Shown here piece after piece: positions 23,011 to 34,370 of a stretch of DNA of 64,000 nucleotides (the stretch's first letter is position 1; each line of letters starts with the position of its first letter). A program made the translations under genes and the position numbers. Origin of the DNA: Antilocapra americana (lineage: Eukaryota > Chordata > Mammalia > Artiodactyla > Antilocapridae); assembly GCA_007570785.1 (NCBI GenBank), contig ML664161.1:4771910-4835909 (forward strand), read 5' to 3'. The notes beneath the pieces are model-generated. The model was given only the letters and a program-made list of their open reading frames with translations, ran no database searches and was not told where the DNA came from.

Positions 23011-23386
23011 CACTCATGTGGTTGATTGCTTTACTCTTTATCAGTATTCACTGCCCTCCCCAGAAAAGGAGTATACTTCCCCCTACTCTTTGAAGTCAGA
23101 TGTGTCAAGCAAATTGATTTGGCCAGTGAAATGTAAATGAGTCTGACGCATGTCACTTACAGGCAGAAAAACTTTGAAAATGAGTTTGTGCTTTGTCACA
23201 CTTTCTTTTCTTGCACTACATTAGCAGGCAAATTTTCAGATAACAGCTTCTCCATCGGTCTAGGTCCTCAGCTGAATATGATGTGAGGCAGAGCTACAGT
23301 CAACCTACAAAGGATGTACAGCAAGAGGGGGTGAGATTCCATTTGATGATGCACCATAACCTAGCCTTTCCCAACTAACATACCTC

Positions 23387-24785
23387 CTCAAATTTCAGTT
23401 CAGTTCAGTCGCTCAGTTGTGTCTGACTCTTTGCGACCCCATGGACTGCAGCACGCCAGGCTTCCTTGTCCATCAACAACTCCCAGAGCTTACTCAAATT
23501 CATGTCCATCGATTCGGTGATGCCATCCAATCATCTCATCCTCTGTCGCTCCCTTCTCCTCCTTCCCTCAATCTTTCCCAGCATCAGGGTCTTTTGCAAT
23601 GAGCTTGTTCTTTCAGTGAGTATTCAGGACTGATCTCCTTTAGGATGGACTGGTTGGATCTTCTTGCTATCCAAGGGACTCTCAAGAGTCTTCTCTAACA
23701 CCACAGTTTAAAAGCATCAATTCTTCAGTGCTCAGCTTTCTTTATAGTCCAATTCTCACATCCATACATGACTGCTGGAAAAATCAAAGCTTTCAATAGA
23801 TGGACATTTGTTGGCAAAATAATGTGTCTGCTTTTTAATATGCTGTCTAGGTTGGTCATAGTTTTTCTTCCAAGGAGCAAGCGTCTTTTTAATTTCATGG
23901 CTGCAGTGATTTTGGAGCCCCCCAAAATAAAGTCTGTCACTGTTTCCATTGTTTCCCCATCTATTTGCCATGAATTGATGGGACCAGATACGATGATCTT
24001 AGTTTTCTGAATGTTGAGTTTTAAACCAACTTTTTTCTCTCCTCTTTTACGTTCATCAAGAGACTCTTTAGTTCGTCTTCATTTTGTGCCATACGGAAAG
24101 TGTCATCGTGTATCTGAGGCTATTGATATCTCTCCTGGCAATCTTGATTCCAGCTTGGGCTTCATCAAGCCCAGCATTTCACATGATGTACTCTGCATAT
24201 AAGTTAAATAAGCAGAGTGACAATATACAGCCTTGATGTACTCCTTTTCCTATTCGGAACCAGTCTGTTGTTCTAGTGTCCAGTTCTAACCGTTGCTTCT
24301 TGACCTGTATACAGATTTCTCAGGAGGCAGGTCAGGTGGTCTGGTATTCCAATCCCTTTCAGAATTTTCCACAGTTTCTTGTGATCTACACAGTCAAAGG
24401 CTTTGGCATAGTCAATAAAGCAGAGATAGATGTTTTTCTGGAACTCTCATGCTTTTTCGATGACCATTGGATGTTGGCAATTCGACCTCTTTTCTAAAAC
24501 CAGCTTGAATATCTGGAATTTCACAGTTCACATACTGTTGAAGCCTGGCTTGGAGAATTTTGAGCATTACTTTGCTAGCATGTGAGATCTGTCCAATTGT
24601 ACGATAATTTGAACATTCTTTGGCATGGCCTTTCTTTGGGATTGGGATGAAAACTGACCTTTTCCAGTCCTGTGGCCACCAGTGAGTTTTCCAGATTTAC
24701 TGGCATATTGAGTGCAGCACTTTAACAGTATCGTCTTTTAGTATTTGAAATAGCTCAACTGGAATTACATCACCTTCTCAAATTT
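23387..24785 (-). mobile_element. BovB LINE, 1.38 kb, with 9-bp target duplications
   Basis: The element (23396-24776) lies in reverse: the 3' end begins cagttcagttcagtcgctca at 23396 and the 5' truncation is inside RT (motif corresponding to VIPVELFQILK). It is flanked by CTCAAATTT at 23387-23395 and 24777-24785, a target-site duplication. The RT frame is broken throughout. Confidence 0.92.
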
Positions 24786-26341
24786 AGGGACTGAAACTTT
24801 ACTTACTCAATACAATAATGTGTTTGATATTTGGTATTGCCAACCAAAATAGCAGAGTTGGCATGTAAAATGTTGAATAAAGAGATATATGCCTACTATC
24901 AGAAACCATAAATGGGGTGGTATAACTACCAGGTAGGATACAATTATAATACTTCAGGTGAAATGTATTAAAAAAAGATTTAATTAGGACAATAGTGCTG
25001 AAAATAGATATAAATTATGAGGATGTGAAAAGCTGGGGAGTTATGACACCCAGCAAATTGTTTTATTATTTAAATTACTTTGAATTAAATTATTATCTGC
25101 AGGCAAAAACAGTCTAATTGCAAGGAAAATCTTGGGTTTTATAAGAGGTTCTGGGTTCTAGATAGCTATGAAGAATAATGGCTAAATGCAATGTAATTAG
25201 GGTCTCAAAATATGTATTACACTATTTCCAAGAGAAAGCTTATATTGAAATCTGATTTTCTGATCTTAAAAGGAATAGGTCCTATGGTCAGTGTGGCCAG
25301 AGCAGTTTGACTCAAGTTGGTGATGCTTACCTACACCAGAGTGAACCAACTCTACCAAGGGCAATGGACTAAATAAAAGCTAAATCCCAAATTGAGGCTA
25401 TCTACTCATTGTGGTGCCAGCAGTTCTAACAGCTATCAGCAATGATAGTATATGTCCAGTGGTAGTATTGCTATTATTTCAAATAAATCTATTCACTTGA
25501 CCTGTGTAAAATATTTCCTTACATATTTTATAATCCTCAGAGGTCTGAACGACTCACTCCCATAGCCTAAACATACTAGTAGGCATACTTTATTAGGAAA
25601 TATGCAGGGATTTTAAAAAAAAATCAGCAACAGAGCCATTTTTGTAGGAATTTTGTACATAGGCGCCAAAGATTTTCTGGCCATATTCTATTTAACTCAA
25701 CAGAACCATATAAAGTTCCTATTATAAAAATTTTAGGTATAGTCATGCTTCTAACAGTTCTAATATTCAGTTCTTCTTCAATACACAGGGTGATTGGCAT
25801 AGAAGGATTTCCTAAGACCATTTACTATTTCACATCTGTGTTTGTGTCCCAGCTGCATCCTTTCCCTGAATGAAACACGTGTGTAGGTTCATGATTATCC
25901 TAGTGGTTTTAGTTCAAAATAGTGGCAGGAATTAATTGTGTAGATACTATTCACAACTACAACTTTCTGAGAGAGGGCACAGTGCAAATAACTCCTTCAT
26001 TATTGCCTGAGGCCAGGCAGTAAGGAGCTGGGAGTCGATTTGAATTCACACTCAGAACTTTGTTCCCAACACTGGTCGGTACATTGTAAGACCTATGAGG
26101 GCAGGATTGATGTCTGTATAATCACCACAGATGTCCATGCAAAGCACAGCAGCCACAAGGAAAGTGTCACTGAGGTCTGCAGAATACAGACAAGAATGAA
26201 ATAAGGGTGGGAATGCAGGAATGAGCGCATTAATGAGAGAATGCAAAGAAGAATACAGAGGATAATTCAGCTAGGGATACAGCAATGTGGGTGGGGATGC
26301 GGTGAGAGAGATTTGGCTAGGGACACACTCTGTACACTTAC
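24786..26341. other. Intergenic or intron of the minus-strand gene; possible L2 3' end
   Basis: No exon could be supported. At about 26080-26175, gtaagacctatgagggcagg resembles the 3' end of an L2-type repeat. An open minus-strand stretch at 25624-25821 has no recognisable domain or clear splice sites. Confidence 0.35.
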
Positions 26342-26408
26342 CTGCGAGGAAAGGTGCCAATGCCAGGCTGTAGACCAAGAGGAGGCTGCTGGGAGCTGCT
26401 TGTTGCAT
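26342..26408 (-). CDS. First coding exon with signal peptide, unknown secreted or membrane protein
   Basis: On the minus strand an ATG at 26408-26406 in a good Kozak context (cagccATGC) opens 22 codons reading MQQAAPSSLLLV then YSLALAPFLA, a hydrophobic signal-peptide-like stretch with small residues at its end. One base later a consensus donor (CGCAG/GTAAGTG) ends the exon in phase 1, the usual phase for signal-peptide exons. It is the first ATG downstream of the GC-rich promoter. No exon 2 with convincing splice sites was found within the next 6 kb, so the product is unknown. The signal lacks an N-terminal basic residue; it could also be an untranslated first exon. Confidence 0.5.
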
Positions 26409-26750
26409 GGCTGATGCCTTGTCCCTTTCTCTCTGAAAGACAGGAGCTAGTCAGCCCAGGTCCACAGGAAGAAACCCCCAGTCTGTCCAGGATAGACCTC
26501 CCAAAGGAATAGCCTTTCTGCCACTTGTGAACCCCTCCTGAGGCCCTACTTGCTGGGTGGGCCACTGCGAGCTTGGCCTTTGGAGGCACTTGGTATCAGA
26601 AGTGGTCTGGGGCTCCTTCCGGCTTGTCTGCTACTTTCTACAGGGTACCAGGAGCAAGTGGGCTGCGTCTAGCTCCCTGGTGTGTTGTGTGGCCAGGCAA
26701 GTTGCCACACGTATTACCCAGCACCTACACCGGGAACACAGCGCTCCCTG
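26342..26750 (-). other. Putative transcript first exon (5' UTR plus signal peptide)
   Basis: The consensus donor at 26341 and the GC-rich, CpG-containing sequence upstream suggest a first exon of 300-400 nt. The transcription start is guessed to lie 60-100 bp after the two minus-oriented CCAAT boxes, near 26720-26750. The start was not determined. Confidence 0.45.
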
Positions 26751-26930
26751 GAGTGGGCCAGAGGGTACTGCGCAAGCGCAGGGCAGGGGCCTCTGCTTCC
26801 TAATTGGCCCATCGCTATTGGTCCCTCCTCTTGCTCGTCCCACACTTCGCGGGAGCCCTGGCCAACGAGATGCTAGGGCCTCAGAGGCCCACGTGACTGG
26901 AAAAAGCCTGATGGTCTGTTTCCATGGTCC
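26557..26930 (-). promoter_or_regulatory. GC-rich promoter with NRF1-like, CCAAT and E-box motifs
   Basis: The only CpG-retaining, GC-rich unique segment in the window. TGCGCAAGCGCA (26769-26780) resembles the NRF1 palindrome. Two ATTGG motifs (26803-26807, 26817-26821) are CCAAT boxes on the minus strand. CACGTGAC (26890-26897) is a USF/TFE-type E-box. The order E-box, CCAAT, NRF1, first exon fits minus-strand transcription; plus-strand initiation is possible too. No TATA box seen. Confidence 0.6.
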
Positions 26931-27074
26931 AGAGAATTGAGAGAACTGAGTCAAGCTGAGTTACCGCTTTTCCTAGTTGTTTGGTGTTCACTCACATACC
27001 CGATTAAAGATGTCTTAAGGTGGCTGATTCTCTTACCTGTCAACTCTAAACATCTCTGCTCCATCTCTTCAAAA

Positions 27075-27290
27075 CTGAAAGCAGAGCAATAGTTACTAGG
27101 GGCTGGGGGTGGGGGGCGGGGAGAGGAGGAAAGGGGTAGTTGTTCAATGGGTATAGAGGTTGATTTGCGATATGAAGAATTTATAGTGATCTATTACACA
27201 ATGATGTGACTATAGTAACACTATTGTATTCTGCACTTAATAATGAAAATGGGAAATTTTATGGCTTTTCAAAACCACAATTAAAAAAAA
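27075..27290 (+). mobile_element. Old L1 3' UTR fragment
   Basis: gttactaggggctgggggtg, tgtgactatagtaacactat and attgtattctgcacttaata follow the L1M-class 3' UTR, with an A-rich end at about 27285. It includes a G-rich run (27101-27135) with quadruplex potential. Confidence 0.65.
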
Positions 27291-28112
27291 AGAAAATAAT
27301 ATCAGGGAGAGAATTTCATTCATGTACAAAGAAATCTTACATATCAACTAGTCCAGCTTCACAACAGCATCCAGTGAATGCTTGGATCAACTCTATATTA
27401 TCCAGTAAAAGGCTTTCCAGCTTACATTTAAACAAATTAAAGGATTAGAAACATTGAAGAAAACTATTTTTGATCCATCTGAATCTCTGGGAAGTTCTTC
27501 CTGTATTGAACTGATGTCTGCTTTCAGCAATTTCCAACTAACTCCTCAAATCTTTCAAATAAGTATAATTAATTTCATGTTGTAGGAAATTTTCTTCAGC
27601 TTCCAGTTTCTTAAAAGTACCCTGATATTTTCTCTTATATTACAAGGAAAATGTAAATGGTTAAACTAATTTATGGGGTGAGGATGATGAAGGAAGGGCA
27701 GAAAAGCTAACTAGAAATCGTCAAAGTTAGAAAAGAATTTTACCTTCTTCAAGTGCTATATATATCTAAAGAGGAAAATTCCTAAAATGAATTCTTTGCA
27801 TCAACTTTATAAAATTAAGTTAGCAAGCTCACTCTTAAATTCCTTTAGAAGTCATCTGTTTCCAATTATTATTTCTTTCCAGAATAGAACAATTATAACT
27901 AATTGCTTGTCATTATACTACCAAACTGTGTTAATAGATGCCCATCTTTTTAAAGGCTAATTGCAGTCATGAAACAAATTTCTAATTGATTTTAGAGCTT
28001 TGTAGCAGATGCATCAATATTTGAATTGTGCAGGTGTATATTTGCCTAGCTGCTTTTTTCTCTTTAAAAGAGCTATTCTATCAGTTCTGTTCAGGATTTC
28101 TAAAAGGTTGTA
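27291..28112. other. No gene recognised
   Basis: AT-rich unique-looking DNA without splice-bounded frames I can support. Confidence 0.4.
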
Positions 28113-28304
28113 CTGTGCTGTGCTGTGCTTCATCGTTCAATTGTGTCCAACCCTTTGTGACCCTATGGACTGTAGCCAGGCAGGCTCCTCTGTCCATGGG
28201 GATTCTCCAGGCAGGAATACTGGAGTGGGATCTTCCCACTCCTTGGAATCAAACCCAGGTCTCCCACATTGCAGGAGGATTCTTTATCCTCTGAGCCACC
28301 TCCA
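28113..28304 (-). repeat. Bov-tA SINE
   Basis: Reverse orientation: caattgtgtccaaccctttg ... ctctgtccatggggattctc ... ttatcctctgagccacctcc. It begins with a short tgctgtgctgtgct expansion. Confidence 0.88.
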
Positions 28305-28857
28305 AAACATATTATGTTATAATTATCATAGTGTAATATATTATTGCTAAATTTTTAAAAAACATTTTTCTAAATTCTCAGTGTCCTTGAGCTATAAATA
28401 TTTTAAAGTGCTTTTCATTTTATATTTTATAGTATAGCTATTTTGATAATGTCTAAAATGCAAGTTGCTTCAAGAGCTGGATTCATCTTAATTCTTTATA
28501 CCCCTCCAAAACAAAATTTTGTTCTTAATAAGTGTTAAGTGGATGAATGTGAGATCTGAGTATATTCTCCTTGAGGTTAAATCTCTAGGGCTGAAAAAAA
28601 GTTATATATAAAGAAATGTGTTATAGGGCTGACAAAATATTTTATGAACACCAAAAATCTCACTGAGACAAGGACTCTTGTGGGACAAAGGAGAGCCTTG
28701 GCATTGCTCCAGCTTCTTTTCTGCCCATTTTCTCACTCATTCCCCCAACCAAATCAGACCTCAAGCCAGCAGTTCTGCCCTCCCTCTTCCTCAAGCCCAA
28801 GGAAAGAGGGCTGAACTGCCTAGACACTGATTACTGACCCCATTGCATTTTTTACAG

Positions 28858-28923
28858 GTGGAGCTTTTGAGGTGGCTTTGATTTTCCTTTTCCTAATTCT
28901 CCTGTTTCTATATTTGGAAAGTG
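28858..28923 (+). CDS. Candidate transmembrane-helix exon, unknown gene
   Basis: A strong acceptor (cattgcattttttacag/GT) and a good donor (AAAGTG/GTAAGG) bound 66 nt. Of the three frames two hit stops at once; the third is open and reads GAFEVALIFLFLILLFLYLE then S, a 15-17-residue hydrophobic helix ending with aromatic and acidic residues. The exon is phase 1-1, typical of modular exons in single-pass membrane proteins. No partner exon was recognised nearby. The opposite-strand signal-peptide exon at 26.4 kb cannot belong to the same transcript. Confidence 0.4.
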
Positions 28924-29439
28924 GTAAGGGCACCATCTTTCTTCTCCCTTCCCTCCATCCCCACCTCTCCCCCTTCTTTCTCTCTATCACACACAAACAA
29001 ACACACATACACATACTTTGCCTGTCACTCTCCTGCTTGCTGGAGACTTTGCCTTGGTCTGGGAGATATGCATGCCAGTCTGGTGGTCAGGTCTGGTCAT
29101 TGCTGGGCAAATAGAGCCAGTGTTCTTTTGTTTGCTTTTGTCCTATAAGAATGGTCATTTCCTAATGTCAAATCTGAGCTCAGCTGGATGGCACTCCCTC
29201 ACATATCTAGCTGGGGTGTAAATTCTACTAAATTACAGTGGGTGTAATTTACTAGACTTTGCCAATGATCTTTGGGGCAGAGACTTAATTTATAATAAGA
29301 TGTCCTTTTGTTTAACTAGTTATTGCTCTTTTCATATATCACCTTCCTGAAAATTGTGGGAGGTAGGATTCTAGCATTCCTGAGTCCCATGGCCAAAATA
29401 CCATTTTAATAAACCTTACTCTGCTCTGAATATTAGAGT
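28924..29439. other. Pyrimidine/CA-rich, then unassigned
   Basis: 28940-29015 is C/T- and CA-rich (cacacacaaacaaacacaca). The rest shows no gene or named repeat. Confidence 0.4.
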
Positions 29440-29666
29440 ATGTGTTTGCCTGTGTGTTTATGCGTGCTGTCACTCAGTTGTGTTAGACTCTTTGAGACCC
29501 CATGGACTGTAGCCTGCGAGACTCTGTCCATGGAATTCTGCAGGCAAGAATACTAGAGTGGGTTGCCATTTCCTCCTCCAGGGGATCGAACCCACATCTC
29601 CTGTGTCTCTTGCATTGCAGGTGGATGCTTTAACACTGAGCCACCTGGGAAGCCCCATGTGTTTGC
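29440..29666 (-). repeat. Bov-tA SINE with 10-bp target duplications
   Basis: The SINE at 29450-29656 (reverse: ctcagttgtgttagactctt ... actgagccacctgggaagcc) is flanked by ATGTGTTTGC at 29440-29449 and 29657-29666. Confidence 0.93.
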
Positions 29667-30621
29667 ATATATACATACAAATATGCTAATAGATTTTGTA
29701 TTAAACACTGAATAGAATTTTACCTAAGTGAAACCTATAAATAAAGAAAACAATACCTTGATTAAGTTTTATAGATCCAACTCTTACAGATTCTCAACCT
29801 ATTGCCAATCTGGTCAGAGAGAGTTAATGCTATTCTCTCTGCCTATTGTATAACACAGAAAGCTAATAACATGACAAAGCTTTGTTGTGCAAATTAAGGA
29901 TTAAAATAAGGAACCAAAATGAATGTACATTTATCTCACACAGAGCTATAAAATTCAAGCAAATAGCTGAATATTGGTTTGTATTATTCAGAAGAATTAT
30001 GGCTTCTCTCTTTGGCTTTCTAAACTAAAAATAAAGACAAAGCAATTGATCACTGGGTAAAAAGATCTAGGATGCCTTTCAAATGAATTTATATTAAGTA
30101 TCTGCCAGGTATATTGCCATCATTTTTTAGAAGTAAAACTCATTTTGGTGAAAAATTGTGTTTTAAAAGGTTCATTTATTTCTCTTTTGCAAGCACACAC
30201 CTGTTCAATGACTGGATATATTTCCCCTGCTTTTAAGACCATTATCTGTCTAAAACACATTTTTAAAAAGCTGTGTGTCTTTTCTCTCAGTAAATTATCA
30301 TGAATAAACATAGAAAATGGCTCAGTGGTGAGAGGAAATAAATTTATGGAAAGCAAATGAATTTTATTGTGCATTGTTGTTCTAATACTCTAAGTTTTAG
30401 GTGAGGGTTTATGCACATCTCTGGCCTGGCTCCTCCCACACTTAACTCGCCACAGTTCTGTAACCTACACGTAATCTAGCTTTGATTAAAAAGTTGTAAC
30501 TATGTGTGTTTCACTAGATAAAAATCTGATATCTTGTAATATTTTTAGGGCAACTAACATTTACTTAGCAGCCACAATATGCAAGACTCTATGCTAAGAT
30601 TTTTCAAATCACCTGTGTAAC
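29667..30621. other. No gene recognised
   Basis: AT-rich, no named repeat and no supported exon. Confidence 0.4.
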
Positions 30622-30926
30622 TTCTACGCTATCCTATTTTATTAATTAATTTATTTTTGGCTGCACTGGGTCCTCATTGCTGCAGGGGCCACTCTCTAGT
30701 TGTGCTGTGTGAGCGTCTCACTGTGGTGGCTTCTCTTGTTACAGAGTACAGGCTTTAGGCACTTGGGTTTCACTAGCTGCAGTGCAGGCTCAGTTGTGGC
30801 ATGCAGATGTAGTTGCCCCAAAGCATGTGGGGTCCTCCCAGACCAGGGATCAAACCCATGGCCCCTGCATTGGCAGGTAGATTCTTCACCACTGAGCCAC
30901 CAGGAATTTCTACCCTATCCTATTTT
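30622..30926 (-). repeat. CHR-type SINE with 19-bp target duplications
   Basis: The SINE at 30641-30907 (ggctgcactgggtcctcatt ... cccagaccagggatcaaacc ... ctgagccaccaggaa) lies between TTCTACGCTATCCTATTTT (30622-30640) and TTCTACCCTATCCTATTTT (30908-30926), one mismatch in 19. Confidence 0.92.
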
Positions 30927-31166
30927 TTAAATGTATTTCTAGCAGTGCATAAGGTTTAGGGATGTGAGGATCCTCCTATTGGCTGTTCGGTCTACAAACT
31001 CTCAGGATGGTTTTTTTGGGTTTTTTGTGGGTTTTCTTTTTTTGCCTTTGGGTCTTCAAATCCACCTGAGAGCAGATATTCTTCCCCCCTGAGTCTTGAC
31101 TGGGCAGAGTGGAAAGGAGAGAGAAGGAGGTAAATGTGGTCTAAGCATAATTGGACATGTATCAGG

Positions 31167-31643
31167 TGTGATGGTTAATTTTATGTGTCAGCTTGATTAG
31201 ATCATGGTACCCAGTGTCAACTTGACTGGGTCATGGTGCCTAGATATTTGGCCAAACATATTTTAGATGTTTCTGTGAAGTGTTTTTTTTTTTTTTTAAT
31301 GAAATTAACATTTAAATCAATGCATTTTGAGTAAAACAGATTGCTGGCTATACTGTGGGTGGCCTCATCCAAAGAGCTGAAGGCTTGAATGTAACAAGCC
31401 TCTACTCCCTTCTCTCACCCACACTGTACCCACCCTTGCCAGTGGGTGGGCATCTGACTGGAGCTGCAACATTGGCTGTTCCCTGGGTCTCCAGCATGCC
31501 AGTTTACCCTTCAGATTTTGGACTTGCCAGCTTCTATAATTGTGTGATCCAATTCCTTAATAATAAGTACATAAATATGTTATAAATAAAGAAACACACA
31601 CACATGTCCTATTGGTTCTGTTTCTCTGAAGAATCCTAATACA
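31167..31643 (+). mobile_element. MLT2-like ERVL LTR (solo)
   Basis: tgtgatggttaattttatgt, tagatatttggccaaacata, gattgctggctatactgtgg and the end cctattggttctgtttctct ... taataca match an MLT2-type LTR. No internal retroviral sequence is adjacent, so it is a solo LTR. A T15 run lies inside at about 31283-31298. Confidence 0.7.
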
Positions 31644-32146
31644 GTAGATAACCAGCCTATGATGTGTATCTCTTGTGTGCTTCCTATTCTCTCTGAGCCT
31701 TCTGCCCACCAGCCCAAATAAGTAATCATCATTTCTGCTTTTATTCTAATTTCTGTGTGGTTGGAAATGACTTCAACATATCCCTAACCCTTTCTGTCCT
31801 GTGGTTTCCTTATATGCCATGCCTGAGTCCATCAGCATCTAACTTTTGATACCTAAGGTTATTTTGAAATTCAAAAAACTCTTTTCTTGCTCAAATGTCT
31901 AGTTCTTTCCATTAAAAGGCAAGTTTTCGAAACTATTCTTTTTGCTATACACTTTCTGAGATTCATCTTGAAACTCAAGGTGGAACACTTTTTTATCCTT
32001 GGTTTTCATCTGCCTACCCTAAAGCAATGGCTGTTTCATCATTTATGCTAACAGAGGCCAAACAAAATAATTTTTGAAAAAGATTTTTTGATCCATGAGC
32101 TAATATTTGTAAACATTCTCACTCTACAAGAGTAGCATAAATGTGA

Positions 32147-32310
32147 CTCTCAGCTCTGGCTTTACACTGGAATCACCTGGGGACCTTCAAAACTATTAAT
32201 GCACTAGCCTCATTCCCCAGAGATTTTGATCAGATCTATGAAGTTTAGTAGTCACGATTTTTAATAAGCCTCTTAGGTGATTCTAATGTACAATCAGAGG
32301 TGGGAACTGC
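32147..32310. repeat. MER5A-type hAT-Charlie element
   Basis: cactggaatcacctggggac, cattccccagagattttgat and cttaggtgattctaatgtac ending gtgggaactgct follow the palindromic MER5A consensus. Confidence 0.75.
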
Positions 32311-32324
32311 TGATGTTAAGCAAA

Positions 32325-32475
32325 GGCTCAAGGACTGGGTTCCAATGCCTGTTTTGCCAAGAACCAGCTCTGAGACTTGGAGGGATGCACTTCACCTATC
32401 TGGGTCCAGTTTACTCATGTGCAAAATATGAAACTGAGTTTCAGGGTCTTCAGTGAACTGTCCAACTCTAATCTA
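32325..32475 (+). repeat. Possible MIR remnant
   Basis: gggttccaatgcctgttttg and agctctgagacttgg ... ctgggtccagtttactcatg resemble decayed MIR; weak. Confidence 0.35.
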
Positions 32476-32587
32476 TAAATCCATCACTGTGATAACTACA
32501 AGGATGACCTCCTTCAGTGCCTGGTTGGAGTATCACAAAAAGAGCTAGTGTAGTCACACAAACAAGGTTTCTACTTTGCTCTAAAAT

Positions 32588-32825
32588 AACATACAACAGG
32601 GCTTCCCTGGTGGCTCAGATGGTAAAGAATCTGCCTGCAATGAGGGAGACTCAGGTTTGATCCTTGGGTCAGGAAGATCCCCTGGAGAAGGGAATGGCAA
32701 CCCACTCCAATATTCTTGCCTAGAGAATTTCATGGACAGAGGAGCCTGTAAGGCTACAGACCATGGGGTCCCAAAGAGTTGGACAAGACTGAGCAAGCGA
32801 CTAACACACACACAACATATAACAG
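32588..32825 (+). repeat. Bov-tA SINE with 12-bp target duplications
   Basis: The SINE at 32600-32813 (gcttccctggtggctcagat ... gttggacaagactgagcaag) is flanked by AACATACAACAG (32588-32599) and AACATATAACAG (32814-32825). Confidence 0.92.
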
Positions 32826-33867
32826 CTAAAAGAACTCAATGGTCTTTTCAGTACAATGGTCTTTCCCTGTTGGAGACTGTGGGACCAACATCAATTTAGA
32901 AGCATTGCTCTATGCAGTACCACACCATCTGTTCCTCAGCTAAGTTCAATGAGATAAACCTCAAGTACTTTTTATCTTGAAAGCATGTGTCTCAAAAAAA
33001 TAGAGAAATTGACCAGCTCTTAATAGTTAAGTATTTTGAAAATGTGAATTGTGTGCAAGGAATTTCAAATGGTACATTAAATAACATCGAATTGCATGTT
33101 AGATTCTTTCTGATCCAACTGAATTGCACGGTAGATTCTTTCTTTTTAATTCTGTTTTATTTCCCTTGATTAGTCAAGAAAAAAAACATTAGTTTATGCT
33201 ATGATATCTTTTTCTAAATTCAAACTTTTGTTTATTGTTCAATCATTGCCTTTTACTTCTCCAATTTGAAAGATGAACATAATTTCTCTTGTCTTTACCT
33301 TTCCTGCTCTTTCCATCTCTCAACAGCTGTCCTTGTTGGGACGTCTTTGTTACACAGCTAATATTTCCTAATGTATTTTCATAAAGAGATGTTACATTTC
33401 AGACTCAAAATTTCATGTAATGAACAGTATTTAGTTAATATGCAATAAATGTTGTATTTGCACTCTAAGATACGTTATATATATGTAGATGGATTTCTAT
33501 CCAAACAGATATAAAGCTTCCTTTTAAAGTTCTTCTGTACCAGTAAAGAAGAATTCACCTCACTGTCATTCAAAGATTCAGATGAAATTATTGAGGAAAC
33601 ATTTATTTGGGAAAAGGTACATGAGAGTCAGACCTCAATTGGACTGGCTGATCAAATAAAAATTGCAAGTATTTAAATGGGAAAACAAGAAAATTACTGA
33701 AGTTATGCTAGTTGGGAATTGAAATATTTTATTTTGTCATTGGCTGGATCTGCATCGGAAGTTGGAGATGACAATATCTTTTTTCAATGGGATGAATAAT
33801 AAATGTTGATTGGCCATGTCTTACTATTCTACCTTATCATTAATTATAAATAAATTTTTTAAAGGAT
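32826..33867. other. No gene recognised
   Basis: AT-rich unassigned DNA. A short near-repeat (gaattgcatgttagattctt and gaattgcacggtagattctt) occurs at 33090-33140. Confidence 0.4.
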
Positions 33868-34105
33868 CCAACTATATGTGTCTATATGAGACACACTTTA
33901 GATTCAAAGACACAAACAGGTGGAAAGTAAAAGTATAGAAAAAGATGTAATATGAAAGCAGTAACCAAAAGAGAACTGGGATGATGACACTAATATCAGA
34001 CAAAACAGACTTGAAGGACAAAATCGCTAATGGTGACAAAGAATAGAATGACATTTTTTAATGACAGAGTAAATCTATCAGGACCTGTATTAATATTACA
34101 GGAAC
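33868..34105 (+). mobile_element. Old mammalian L1 fragment (ORF2 endonuclease region)
   Basis: agacacactttagattcaaa, agcagtaaccaaaagagaac and tatcagacaaaacagacttg correspond to the endonuclease part of an old L1M ORF2. The coding frame is lost. Confidence 0.7.
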
Positions 34106-34161
34106 TTTTTGTTTGAGGAGTTATATATTCTGATATTTTCTAGCTAGTTGTATGTAATGTT

Positions 34162-34370
34162 TGGACTTCCCTGGTGGCTCAGTGGTAAAGAATCTGTCTG
34201 CAATACTGGAGATGTGGGTTCTATCCCCAGGTCAGGAAGACCCCCTGGAGAAGGAAATGGCAACCTACTCCAGTACTCTTGCCTAGAAAATCCCAGGGAC
34301 AGAGGAGCCTGGTAGGCTACTTTCCATAGGGTTGCAAAGACTTGAACACGACTGAGTGAGCATGAACGAG
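34162..34370 (+). repeat. Bov-tA SINE
   Basis: ggacttccctggtggctcag ... ctggagaaggaaatggcaac ... cttgaacacgactgagtgag in plus orientation. Confidence 0.9.

Noticed and set aside
25624..25821. Open minus-strand frame (65 codons) downstream of the minus-strand signal-peptide exon
   Set aside because: No ATG-context, acceptor or donor support and no domain; phase does not link to the exon at 26342.
26557..26954. Overlapping open frames of 64-127 codons on both strands in the GC-rich segment
   Set aside because: Low stop-codon density from high GC; they overlap the promoter motifs and lack ATG context or splice support.
31167..31643. Possible complete endogenous retrovirus
   Set aside because: Only LTR sequence is present here and at the other LTR sites; no internal gag, pol or env similarity was seen.
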